Position numbers and translations under genes: made by a program. The notes under the pieces were generated by a model, which was not told where the DNA came from, did no database searches, and saw nothing but the letters and a program-made list of their open reading frames with translations. Of a stretch of DNA of 64,000 nt, positions 20,188 to 28,181 are shown piece after piece. The stretch's first letter is position 1. Every line of letters begins with the position of its first letter. The DNA is taken from positions 62,001 to 126,000 of the forward strand of contig NZ_JTDK01000006.1 in assembly GCF_000802305.1 (NCBI RefSeq). Direction: 5' to 3'. The DNA comes from Microbacterium mangrovi (lineage in GTDB: Bacteria > Actinomycetota > Actinomycetes > Actinomycetales > Microbacteriaceae).

Positions 20188-21006
20188 ATGCACGCACAGC
20201 AGCCCATCGATATCGCGGTCATCGGCGGCTCCGGGATGTACGAGCTGATCGACGAACCGGAGATTCGTGTCGTCTCCACGCCGTACGGCGCACCGTCCGC
20301 CGGGATCGCCGTGGGCCGATTCGCCGGACGGACCGTCGCGTTCCTCGCCCGGCACGGATCCGGCCACTCGCTGTCGCCTCGCCGCGTGCCGTATCGGGCC
20401 AACGTGTGGGCGCTCGCGTCCCTCGGCGTCCGGGCGGTGATCGCCACGGCGGCCGTCGGGAGCCTCCACCCGCAGCTGCCGCCCGGGCAGTTCGTCGTGC
20501 CCGACCAGCTCCTCGATCGCACGGGGCGCATCGACGACACCTTCTTCGAGGATGTGCCGCAGCATCTTCCGTTCGCCGATCCGTTCTGCCCGGCCATCCG
20601 CGCCGCTCTCGCAGACGGGCTCTCGGCGAGCGGCGAGGCGATGACGACGGTCGCGACGACGGCCGTCATCCGGGGTCCGCGATTCTCCACGCGCGCCGAA
20701 TCCCGTGCGCTGCGTGCCGAGGGCGCCGACGTCGTCAACATGACCCAGTACCCGGAGGCGGCCCTCGCCGCGGAACTCGGGCTGGGCTACGCGAGTCTCG
20801 CGTTCGTCACCGACGCGGATGCCGGACCGGGCAGCGGAAGCCCCGTCGTCACCGCCGAGACGGTGCTGCAGCGGCTGTCGGAGGCCCGACCGCGGATCGT
20901 CGCGGTGCTGGATGCCGCGATCCGCGCGCTGCCTCGTGACTACGCACCCCGGACGCTCGTGCCGCCGGAGGTCGTGCGCACGCTCCTCGCGGGATCTCCG
21001 GCATGA
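20188..21006 (+). CDS. 5'-methylthioadenosine phosphorylase family protein
   Basis: A 272-residue phosphorylase of the MTAP/PNP family. It shows IGGSGMY, the phosphate-binding RHGSGHSLSP with VPYRANVWALASLG, then RGPRFSTRAESRAL and VVNMTQYPEAALA. FVTDADAG keeps the two aspartates that favour 6-aminopurines, so methylthioadenosine is the likely substrate, with adenine and methylthioribose-1-phosphate as products. The four-base overlap with the epimerase gene ties it to the neighbouring group. Confidence 0.88.
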   Translation: MHAQQPIDIAVIGGSGMYELIDEPEIRVVSTPYGAPSAGIAVGRFAGRTVAFLARHGSGHSLSPRRVPYRANVWALASLGVRAVIATAAVGSLHPQLPPGQFVVPDQLLDRTGRIDDTFFEDVPQHLPFADPFCPAIRAALADGLSASGEAMTTVATTAVIRGPRFSTRAESRALRAEGADVVNMTQYPEAALAAELGLGYASLAFVTDADAGPGSGSPVVTAETVLQRLSEARPRIVAVLDAAIRALPRDYAPRTLVPPEVVRTLLAGSPA

Positions 21007-22094
21007 CGGGCATGCTCCTGATCACCGGCGGGGCCGGGTTCATCGGGTCGCACGTGGTGGAGGCGGCGCTGGGAGCGGGCATGCGGGTGCGCGTGCTGGA
21101 CTCGCTGCGGCCCGACGTCCACCCGGTGAGGCCGGATGGCTGGACGCCCACGGCGGTGTGCGGTGACGCGGAGTTCCTCGTCGGCGACGTCACCGATCCA
21201 TCGGTCGCCGCCCGCGCGGTGCGTGGCACCGACGCGGTGCTGCACCTCGCCGCGAAGGTGGGGCTCGGCGTCGACTTCAGCGATGCGCCGGACTACATGC
21301 ACACCAACGCCTCCGGGACCGCCGTGCTGTTGCGGGCGATGACCCGCGCCGGCGTCTCGCGGTTCGTCCTGGCCTCCTCGATGGTCGTCTACGGTGCCGG
21401 CGTGAGCTGCGACGAACGCGGCCGCCTGGCAACGCCCCACCGGACGGCCGCCGACCTGGCGGCGGGGCGGTTCGAGCCGGTCTCTCCCCGGACCGGTTCG
21501 CCCGTTTCGCCGGCGCTCACGGGAGAGGACGACGGAACCGATCCGCGCAACGTCTACGCGGCGTCGAAGCTCGCGCAGGAGCATCTCGCCGCCGCGTGGG
21601 CCCGCGAGACCGGCGGACGGGCCGCACTGCTTCGCTACCACAACGTCTACGGGCCGCGGATGCCGCGCGATACGCCGTACGCGGGCGTGGCCGCGATCTT
21701 CCGCTCCTCGCTGGCCGCCGGACGAGCCCCGCAGGTCTTCGAGGACGGCGGTCAGCGCCGTGACTTCGTCCACGTCCGCGATGTCGCCGCCGCCAACCTC
21801 GCGGCACTGGCCTGGACGCAGGATCCCCGGGCATCCGCCCCGCCCGCGCGCGCCTTCAACATCGGCTCCGGAAGCCCCCGCACCGTCGGCGACCTGGCAG
21901 ACGCCCTCGCCGGGGCCCTGGGCGGCCCCGCCCCGCAGATCGCCGGGGGATACCGCCTCGGCGACGTCCGGCACATCACCGCGTCCGTCACCCGGGCCCG
22001 CTACGAACTCGACTGGCGCGCCGAGATCGACTTCGCCGACGGCATCCGGGAACTCGCGTCCACGCGGTTCCGGCGCCCGGTGCCGCCACCGTGA
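21003..22094 (+). CDS. NAD-dependent sugar epimerase/dehydratase (extended SDR)
   Basis: A 363-residue protein with the Rossmann motif ITGGAGFIGSHVVEAAL, a catalytic Ser/Tyr/Lys set (ASSMVVYGAG and NVYAASKLAQEHLA), and RDFVHVRDVAAANLAAL, all typical of nucleotide-sugar epimerases of the GalE/RmlB type. Between the active-site Ser and Tyr a roughly 60-residue stretch is longer than usual. It overlaps both neighbours, forming a phosphorylase-epimerase-membrane protein operon. Confidence 0.9.
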   Translation: MTGMLLITGGAGFIGSHVVEAALGAGMRVRVLDSLRPDVHPVRPDGWTPTAVCGDAEFLVGDVTDPSVAARAVRGTDAVLHLAAKVGLGVDFSDAPDYMHTNASGTAVLLRAMTRAGVSRFVLASSMVVYGAGVSCDERGRLATPHRTAADLAAGRFEPVSPRTGSPVSPALTGEDDGTDPRNVYAASKLAQEHLAAAWARETGGRAALLRYHNVYGPRMPRDTPYAGVAAIFRSSLAAGRAPQVFEDGGQRRDFVHVRDVAAANLAALAWTQDPRASAPPARAFNIGSGSPRTVGDLADALAGALGGPAPQIAGGYRLGDVRHITASVTRARYELDWRAEIDFADGIRELASTRFRRPVPPP

Positions 22095-23431
22095 TGACGC
22101 GACCGACCCGGGCGGCGTGGGCGGGACTGGGCGTCACGATCGCGTTGATCGCCGTCGCCGCCGCGGTGCCGCCGCTCACCGGCTGGGCCGTGCACAGCCT
22201 GGGCGTCGCACCGCTCCACGGGCCGTGGCAGCCGCGGGTCGGTCCGGGAACGCCCGCGGCCATCCTGCTCGCCGTCGCCGCCGTCGTCTTCGCACCCCGG
22301 ATCACGCGCTGGCCCTGGTGGCGGCTCCAGGTCGTCGTCGTCCTGGCCGGGATCGGCTGGATGCTGAGCCTGGCCACGGTGGACGGCTGGGCGGGCATCG
22401 CCGCGCAGCTCGACCACGGCAACGACTACCTGCCCACGGCGCGGACCATCACCGACGTCGGGGCGATGCTGCGCGAGTTCGTCGCCCGGATCCCGTTCAG
22501 CGCCGCCCCGCACAATTGGCCGGTGCACGTGGCGGGGCATCCGCCGGGGGCCGTGCTGTTCTTCGTGCTGCTGGTGCGCCTCGGCCTCGGCAGTGCGATC
22601 GCGTCGGGCCTGGTGATCGTGCTCCTCGCGTCGACCACCGCCGTCGCCGTCCTGACCACCATGCGCCGGCTCGGCGGCGAGGAGGCCGCGCGCCGATCCG
22701 CGCCGTTCCTCGTGATCGCGCCCGCGGCGATCTGGATGGCGAGCACCGGCGATGCCGTCTTCGCGGCCGTCGCCGCGTGGGCGCTGTGCACCCTGGCCCT
22801 CGCCGCGACGTCGGTCGGCGTGCGCGCACGGGTGTGGGCGGGAGCGTCCGGCATCCTGTTCGGGGTCTGCCTTCTGATGTCCTACGGGCTGGCGCTCGTC
22901 GCCGTCCTCGCGCTCGCGGTGCTCGTCCTCGCCCGGAGCCTGCGACCGCTCCCGTGGGTGGTCGCGGGCGTCGTGCTGGTCGTCGGCGGATTCGCCGTCG
23001 CAGGCTTCGCGTGGTGGGAGGCACTGCCGGTCCTGACCCGCCGCTACTGGGACGGTCTCGCGTCCTCCCGGCCCGCCGCGTACTGGACCTGGGCGAACCT
23101 CGCCGCCTTCGCGGTCAGCACGGGTCCGATCGCCGGAGCCGCCGTCGCGACCGCCGGCGCGGCGGCGGCCGCGCGCCTGACCGGCGCCAGGCCGCCGTTG
23201 CCGCGTGCCGCGGTCGTGGCGATCGTGCTCTGCCTCGCGGCGGTCACGACGGTGCTGCTGGCGGACGCCTCGCAGATGAGCCGCGCGGAAGTCGAGCGCA
23301 TCTGGCTGCCGTTCGTGCCGTGGACCCTCGTCGGCACGGCACTGCTCACGCCACGGTGGCAGCGGTGGGGGCTGGCCGGGCAGGCGGTGTTCGCACTCCT
23401 GGTCGAGCATCTCGTCAAGACCGGGTGGTGA
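22091..23431 (+). CDS. Polytopic membrane protein, possibly GT-C-type glycosyltransferase
   Basis: About 446 residues with ten or more hydrophobic segments. The first outer loop holds GNDYLPTARTITDVGAMLRE, and a later loop has HVAGHPPGAVLFF, which recalls loops of membrane mannosyltransferase-like proteins that use polyprenyl-linked sugars. No signature is decisive. It follows the epimerase with GTG/ATG overlapping its stop and would suit a GT2-made polyprenyl-sugar donor. Confidence 0.7.
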   Translation: MMTRPTRAAWAGLGVTIALIAVAAAVPPLTGWAVHSLGVAPLHGPWQPRVGPGTPAAILLAVAAVVFAPRITRWPWWRLQVVVVLAGIGWMLSLATVDGWAGIAAQLDHGNDYLPTARTITDVGAMLREFVARIPFSAAPHNWPVHVAGHPPGAVLFFVLLVRLGLGSAIASGLVIVLLASTTAVAVLTTMRRLGGEEAARRSAPFLVIAPAAIWMASTGDAVFAAVAAWALCTLALAATSVGVRARVWAGASGILFGVCLLMSYGLALVAVLALAVLVLARSLRPLPWVVAGVVLVVGGFAVAGFAWWEALPVLTRRYWDGLASSRPAAYWTWANLAAFAVSTGPIAGAAVATAGAAAAARLTGARPPLPRAAVVAIVLCLAAVTTVLLADASQMSRAEVERIWLPFVPWTLVGTALLTPRWQRWGLAGQAVFALLVEHLVKTGW

Positions 23432-23504
23432 TGCGCCGTGCGTTGTCACCGAGCCGTAAGGTCAGCACCCCGGCCCGACCAGGGCGCCGACGTACGATGA
23501 CGGC

Positions 23505-24239
23505 ATGGCGATTGACCCCGAGGCCGACCCGCCGGCCGCTGTGGGCGCCCTCAGCGATCGGCGCATCCTCGTCGTCGAGGACGACGAGACGGTGCGCGAG
23601 GTGGTGCGCACGTACCTCGAGGCGGCGGGCTGTCTCGTCGACGAGGTGGGCGACGGGTTCGCGGCGATGGACCTGCTCGCCGAGCGCGTCCCCGATCTGA
23701 TCGTGATGGACCGCATGCTGCCCGGCATCGACGGCGTCGAGGTGTGCCGGCGGATCCGCGCGGAGCGCGATGTCCCGGTCGTCATGCTGACTGCCCTCGG
23801 AGCGACGGACGACCGGATCGACGGGCTCGAGGCCGGCGCGGACGACTACCTGACGAAGCCCTTCTCGCCGCGCGAACTGGTGCTCCGGGTGGGCACGGTG
23901 CTGCGCCGGAGCGTCGCCGACTACGCGCCCGAGGTCCCCTTCGACGTCGGCGGATTCACCCTGCATCCCTCGGCGCGCTACGTGCTGAGAGACGGCGTGC
24001 CGATGGCGCTGTCCACGCGCGAGTTCGACCTGTTCGCGTTTCTGCTCAAGCATCCGACGCGCGCGTTCACGCGGGAGGAGCTGCTCAAAGAGGTCTGGGG
24101 GTGGCGCTACGGCGACCTCTCGACCGTGACCGTCACGATGCGGCGGCTCCGCGAGAAGGTCGAAGACGATCCGGCGCGCCCGCGCATCCTGCAGACGGTG
24201 TGGGGCGTGGGCTACCGTCTCGATGCGGATGCCGCATGA
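23505..24239 (+). CDS. OmpR/PhoB-type response regulator
   Basis: A 244-residue regulator. The receiver domain has the acidic pair in VVEDDETVREVV, the phospho-acceptor Asp in LIVMDRMLPG, the Thr of VVMLTALGA and the Lys of YLTKPFSPRELV. A winged-helix effector follows (LSTREFDLFAFLLKHP, REELLKEVWGW, VTVTMRRLREKVE). It overlaps the kinase gene by four bases. A TACGAT hexamer at 23492-23497 may be its -10. Confidence 0.95.
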   Translation: MAIDPEADPPAAVGALSDRRILVVEDDETVREVVRTYLEAAGCLVDEVGDGFAAMDLLAERVPDLIVMDRMLPGIDGVEVCRRIRAERDVPVVMLTALGATDDRIDGLEAGADDYLTKPFSPRELVLRVGTVLRRSVADYAPEVPFDVGGFTLHPSARYVLRDGVPMALSTREFDLFAFLLKHPTRAFTREELLKEVWGWRYGDLSTVTVTMRRLREKVEDDPARPRILQTVWGVGYRLDADAA

Positions 24240-25462
24240 TCCCCCTCGCCGATCTCGCCGCGATTATCGGGATGGCGCTCGCCGCCGCGGTCGTCGTCGG
24301 CCTCGCCGGCATCGTGGCACTGCGCCTGGCGCGGCGCGCGTCGATCCTGCTGCAGGTCTCGATCGTCGTTCTCACCGGGACGCTCGCGACAGCGCTCGGC
24401 ATGGCGGCGGTCGCGCGCGCCATGTTCCTCTCGCTGCACGACCTCACCGTCACGCTGTGGGTGGCCGGGGTCTCGGCCGTCGTGTCGCTCGTCGTCGGCA
24501 TCGTCCTGGCGGCGACGTTCGTGCGGCAGACCCGTCGCGTGCGCAGCATCGCGCAGGCCCTCGGCGAGGGGGAGGCCGTCGCCGCGCCGGATGCCGCGGC
24601 ATCCGAGCTTGCCGCGGTCGTCCAGGAGCTCGAGCTCACCAGCCGGCGCCTGGCGGATGCCCGAGCCGAGGTCGCGGCGCTCGAGGCTTCGCGTCGCGAG
24701 TTCGTCGCCTGGATCTCCCACGATCTGCGCACACCCCTCGCGGGTCTCCGGGCGATGGCCGAAGCGCTCGAGGACGGCCTCGCCAGCGACCCGCAGCGCT
24801 TCCACCGCCAGATGCGGCTGCAGGTCGACCACCTCTCGGACCTCGTCGACGATCTGTTCGAGCTGTCCAAGATCCAATCCGGGCGCCTGACCCTCTCCGT
24901 CGAGCCCGTCTCCCTGCACGACCTGGTCAGCGACGCGGCCGCAGAGCTCGCCGCGTTCGCCGAGACGCGGTCGGTGACCATCAGCGAATCGCCCGGCGCC
25001 GACGTGATGGTGCCCGGCGACGCCCACGAGCTGGGCCGCGCCGTGGGGAACCTGCTCATCAACGCGATCCAGTACTCGCCGACCGGCACGGCGGTCTCGG
25101 TCACGACGCACGTGCGCGACGACGGACGCGCGGTGCTGAGCGTCGTCGACCAGGGCGGGGGCATCCCCGCCGCAGACCTGGAAGACGTGTTCCGGGCCGG
25201 ATGGCGGGGCGCGGCGTCACGCACCCCGTCCGCCGACCGGCGCGACGACAGCCGGTCAGGACGCTCGGGAGGGGCCGGGCTGGGCCTCACCATCGCCCAG
25301 GGGATCGTGGCGGCGCACGGCGGAGAGATCCGCGTGCGCAACGTCGCCTCCGGGGCGCGCTTCGACGTGCTGCTGCCGCTCCTGGCCGGCCAGGGATCGC
25401 CGGGGGAGGCCGGCGGTCAGCCGAGCTCGGCGGATGCCGCGCGCAGTTCGGCGAGCGCCTGA
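24236..25462 (+). CDS. Membrane sensor histidine kinase
   Basis: A 408-residue kinase with two or three N-terminal hydrophobic segments and almost no external sensing loop, then a short HAMP-like linker. The phospho-acceptor is in FVAWISHDLRTPLAGLRAMA. ATP-binding boxes are NLLINAIQYSPTG (N), SVVDQGGGIPAADLE (G1) and GGAGLGLTIAQGIVAAHGG (G2), separated by a Ser/Arg/Asp-rich insert. The lack of a sensor domain suggests it reads a membrane or envelope signal. Its last 46 bases overlap the convergent tetR gene. Confidence 0.95.
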   Translation: MIPLADLAAIIGMALAAAVVVGLAGIVALRLARRASILLQVSIVVLTGTLATALGMAAVARAMFLSLHDLTVTLWVAGVSAVVSLVVGIVLAATFVRQTRRVRSIAQALGEGEAVAAPDAAASELAAVVQELELTSRRLADARAEVAALEASRREFVAWISHDLRTPLAGLRAMAEALEDGLASDPQRFHRQMRLQVDHLSDLVDDLFELSKIQSGRLTLSVEPVSLHDLVSDAAAELAAFAETRSVTISESPGADVMVPGDAHELGRAVGNLLINAIQYSPTGTAVSVTTHVRDDGRAVLSVVDQGGGIPAADLEDVFRAGWRGAASRTPSADRRDDSRSGRSGGAGLGLTIAQGIVAAHGGEIRVRNVASGARFDVLLPLLAGQGSPGEAGGQPSSADAARSSASA

Positions 25463-25989
25463 CGCGTGTAGTACGCGAGATCGACCTCGGCCGTCGACTC
25501 GGCCCAGAGCGTATACCCGCGCTTGAAGGCCAGTACGCCCAGCTCGGCCGCGACGTGGGCCGTGGCATCCGGGACCCCGCGTGCGATGAGGGCGTCCGAG
25601 GTCGCGGCCGCCAGCCCCACGCTCTTGAGAGCTTCGCGTTCGCGGAGTTCGGCGCTCGCGGCGACGGCCGCCTTCATCCGCGGGCCGAGCTGCCGGTTCA
25701 TCGAGCCCATCGCCGCAGACACGCGGTCGAGACCGAGGGACACCGCTTCGAGGGGCGTCGCGTCGTCCGGCGCGTCCGCGATCCCCTCGGAGATCAGGGT
25801 GCTCAGCGTCTCCTGGCCGGCGACGAGCACGTCCCGCTTGTCGGGGAAGTGGCGGAAGAAGGTGCTCTTGGTGACACCGGCGCGCTCGGCGATCTGGGCG
25901 ACGGTGGTGGCGTCGTAGCCCTGCTCGGTGAACAGGTCCACGGCGGCGACGACCATTCGTTCTCGGGCACCCGGTTCCCATCGCGGCAT
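25417..25989 (-). CDS. TetR family transcriptional repressor
   Basis: A 190-residue protein with the TetR helix-turn-helix: ARERMVVAAVDLFTEQGYDATTVAQIAERAGVTKSTFFRHFPDKRDVL at about 8-55, of which TVAQIAERAGVTKSTFFRHF is the recognition part. It is divergent from an SDR gene and a 14-bp palindrome sits between them, so it most likely represses that gene and itself. The ligand is unknown. The 3' end overlaps the kinase gene on the other strand by 46 bases. Confidence 0.92.
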   Translation of the reverse strand: MPRWEPGARERMVVAAVDLFTEQGYDATTVAQIAERAGVTKSTFFRHFPDKRDVLVAGQETLSTLISEGIADAPDDATPLEAVSLGLDRVSAAMGSMNRQLGPRMKAAVAASAELREREALKSVGLAAATSDALIARGVPDATAHVAAELGVLAFKRGYTLWAESTAEVDLAYYTRQALAELRAASAELG

Positions 25990-26007
25990 GCGTTGATTCT
26001 ATCCGAT

Positions 26008-26021
26008 GGGACAATTGTCCC
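26008..26021. promoter_or_regulatory. Palindromic operator between tetR and the SDR gene
   Basis: GGGACAATTGTCCC is a perfect 14-bp palindrome flanked by CGA and TCG. The plus-strand -35 like GGGACA lies inside it and a -10 like TAGACT (26032-26037) follows after 18 bases, so a bound repressor would block the SDR promoter. A minus-strand TAGAAT (25996-26001) could serve tetR. Confidence 0.7.
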
Positions 26022-26073
26022 GTCGCGGGTCTAGACTGATGGCACAAAGGTCGCATCAACGCGAGGGAGCACC

Positions 26074-26955
26074 ATGCATGTCTTCATCACCGGTGGCACC
26101 GGTCTGATCGGATCCGTCGTCGTCGCCGAACTTCTCCGCAGCGGTCACACCGTCACGGGTCTCGCGCGTTCGGACCGAAGCGCCGCGGCGCTCGAGGCGG
26201 CGGGGGCCGACGTGCTCCGCGGCGCCCTGGGCGACGTCACCACGGTGCGCGGCGGCGCGGAGCGCGCCGACGGCGCCGTCCACCTCGCCTTCGGCAACGA
26301 CTTCTCCAGCCCCGAGGCCCTGGCTCGCGACATCGCCGACGAGTCCGCGGCGGTCGCGGCGATCGGCGATGCTCTCGTGGGCACCGGCAAGCCGTTCGTC
26401 TCGGTCTCGGGGACTCCCGCCATCCCCGGGCGGGCGTCGCTCGAGACCGATCCGCTCCCCACGGTCGGGCCCGTCGCCGGCCGGTCGGTCACTCTCACGT
26501 CGATGCTCGGCCTGGCCGATCGCGGAGTGCGGACGAGTGCGGTCCGTCTGCCGCGCACGGTGCATGCGGACGGCGCCGGCGGGTTCGCCGGACTGCTCAC
26601 GCGTTTCGCCCGCGAGTCCGGTGTCTCCGGCTATCCGGGCGACGGTACGCAGCGCTGGCCGGCGGTGCACGCACGGGATGCCGCAGTGCTGTTCCGGCTC
26701 GCCCTCGAAAGCGCGCCCGCCGGCTCCAGCTGGCACGCCGTCGCAGACGAGGGCGACGCCGTGCGCGACATCGCGGCGGTCATCGGACGTCGCCTGCAGG
26801 TTCCGGTGCAGGCGGTCCCGCCGGAGACCTACGGGACCCTCGGTCCGATCTTCGCGGCCGACCAGCCGTCCTCGAGCGCGTACACCCGGGCGACCCTGGG
26901 GTGGAATCCGACCCATCCGAGCCTGCTGGAAGACCTCGAACTGATCCGGCCGTGA
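26074..26955 (+). CDS. SDR-family NAD(P)-dependent oxidoreductase, atypical/extended type
   Basis: A 293-residue protein opening with MHVFITGGTGLIGSVVVAEL, a complete Rossmann glycine motif. VHLAFGNDF and SVSGTPAIPGR replace the usual active-site context, and no clear YxxxK is present, so it may be an atypical NAD(P)-binding epimerase-like protein. GAGGGAGCACC is its ribosome binding site. It is divergent from tetR and probably induced by whatever that repressor binds. Confidence 0.85.
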   Translation: MHVFITGGTGLIGSVVVAELLRSGHTVTGLARSDRSAAALEAAGADVLRGALGDVTTVRGGAERADGAVHLAFGNDFSSPEALARDIADESAAVAAIGDALVGTGKPFVSVSGTPAIPGRASLETDPLPTVGPVAGRSVTLTSMLGLADRGVRTSAVRLPRTVHADGAGGFAGLLTRFARESGVSGYPGDGTQRWPAVHARDAAVLFRLALESAPAGSSWHAVADEGDAVRDIAAVIGRRLQVPVQAVPPETYGTLGPIFAADQPSSSAYTRATLGWNPTHPSLLEDLELIRP

Positions 26956-27090
26956 GAGCCGATTGTCCCAAGACGGCGCGCCCGCGGCAACCGCCTTCCG
27001 TGACGCTCTGCTCGCGCGAGACTGAGGAGCGCAGGGTGTCCCGGCGCGTCCGGCGGACGAGCCGACCTGCCTGACGAGAGGAAGGCAACC

Positions 27091-28140
27091 ATGGCCACGC
27101 CGACCGACACGTCCAGCGAGCCGCAGTCTCCGGACCGGGCAGACGGGCGACGGCATCCGGACCGCCTGCGGGGCCGCACCTGGAAGTACGTCATGCGGCG
27201 GACGATCCGGGAGTTCGGTCAGGACCAGGGCACGGATGCGGCGGCGGCGCTGACCTACTACGCCGTGCTGTCGCTGTTCCCGGCCCTCATCGCGGTGTTC
27301 TCCCTGCTCGGGGTCTTCGGTCAGAGCGGCAATGCCGCCGGCGCCGTCCTCGACGTCCTGTCGCAGGTGGCTCCCGCGGGCACGGTCGCGACCCTGCGCG
27401 GGCCGATCGAACAGTTCGCCCATGCGCCGGGAGCAGGTCTCGCGCTGGTCGTCGGCATCCTGCTCGCGCTCTGGTCGGCCTCGGCGTACGTGGGCGCATT
27501 CGCGCGCGCCATGAATCGGATCTACGAGGTGAGCGAAGGGCGCCCGTTCTGGAAGCTGCGTCCCGTCCTGCTCCTCGTCACGGTGGTCACGGTGGTGGCG
27601 ATGGCGCTCCTCGCCCTCGTCCTCATCCTGTCCGGCGGCCTCGTCGATGCGATCGGACGATTCCTCGGTGCGAGCGCCGCCGCACGCATCGCCTGGAACA
27701 TCCTTCGCTGGCCCCTCATGCTGCTCGTGGTGATCCTCCTGGTGACGGTGCTCTACCGGATGACGCCGAACGTGAAGCAGCCGCGGGCGCGCTGGATCAC
27801 CGCCGGCTCGCTCCTGGCCATCGTGGTGCTGGTCGCCGGAACCCTGGTGTTCGCACTGTACGTCGCGAACTTCTCCAACTACGGGCGCACCTACGGGTCG
27901 TTCGCGGCGGTGATCATCTTCCTGCTGTGGCTGTGGATCGCGAACCTCGCCCTGCTGTTCGGCGCGGAACTCGACGCCGAGATCGAGCGGGGTCGCGAAC
28001 TCCAGGCCGGCGTGGCCGCCGAACGCCATCTCGAACTGCCGGTGCGCGACAGCCGGCGCAGCGACAAGGCAGAGGCCAAGGACGAGAAGTCGATCGAGGA
28101 CGCGCGGAGCATCCGCGTCGGCGCGGCGGCGGCCGACTGA
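27091..28140 (+). CDS. YihY/virulence-factor BrkB family membrane protein
   Basis: A 349-residue protein with six helices. The signature TDAAAALTYYAVLSLFPALI is near residue 50, and SNYGRTYGSFAAVIIFLLWLW with NLALLFGAELDAEIER is near the end. Members were once called ribonuclease BN, which is now known to be wrong; the present view is of a transporter-like membrane protein of unclear function. Charged tails at both ends are cytoplasmic. AGAGGAAGGC precedes the ATG. Confidence 0.9.
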   Translation: MATPTDTSSEPQSPDRADGRRHPDRLRGRTWKYVMRRTIREFGQDQGTDAAAALTYYAVLSLFPALIAVFSLLGVFGQSGNAAGAVLDVLSQVAPAGTVATLRGPIEQFAHAPGAGLALVVGILLALWSASAYVGAFARAMNRIYEVSEGRPFWKLRPVLLLVTVVTVVAMALLALVLILSGGLVDAIGRFLGASAAARIAWNILRWPLMLLVVILLVTVLYRMTPNVKQPRARWITAGSLLAIVVLVAGTLVFALYVANFSNYGRTYGSFAAVIIFLLWLWIANLALLFGAELDAEIERGRELQAGVAAERHLELPVRDSRRSDKAEAKDEKSIEDARSIRVGAAAAD

Positions 28141-28181
28141 CCTCGGACGAAGGACAGGGACCACGGGCGTAGCCTGACCGT

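Noticed and set aside
23432..23504. Promoter TTGTCA plus TAAGGT before the response regulator
   Set aside because: Only eight bases separate the two hexamers, too close for sigma-70 type polymerase.
26962..26969. ATTGTCCC after the SDR gene as a full operator
   Set aside because: Only one half of the palindrome is present; mentioned as a weak possibility, not listed as a feature.
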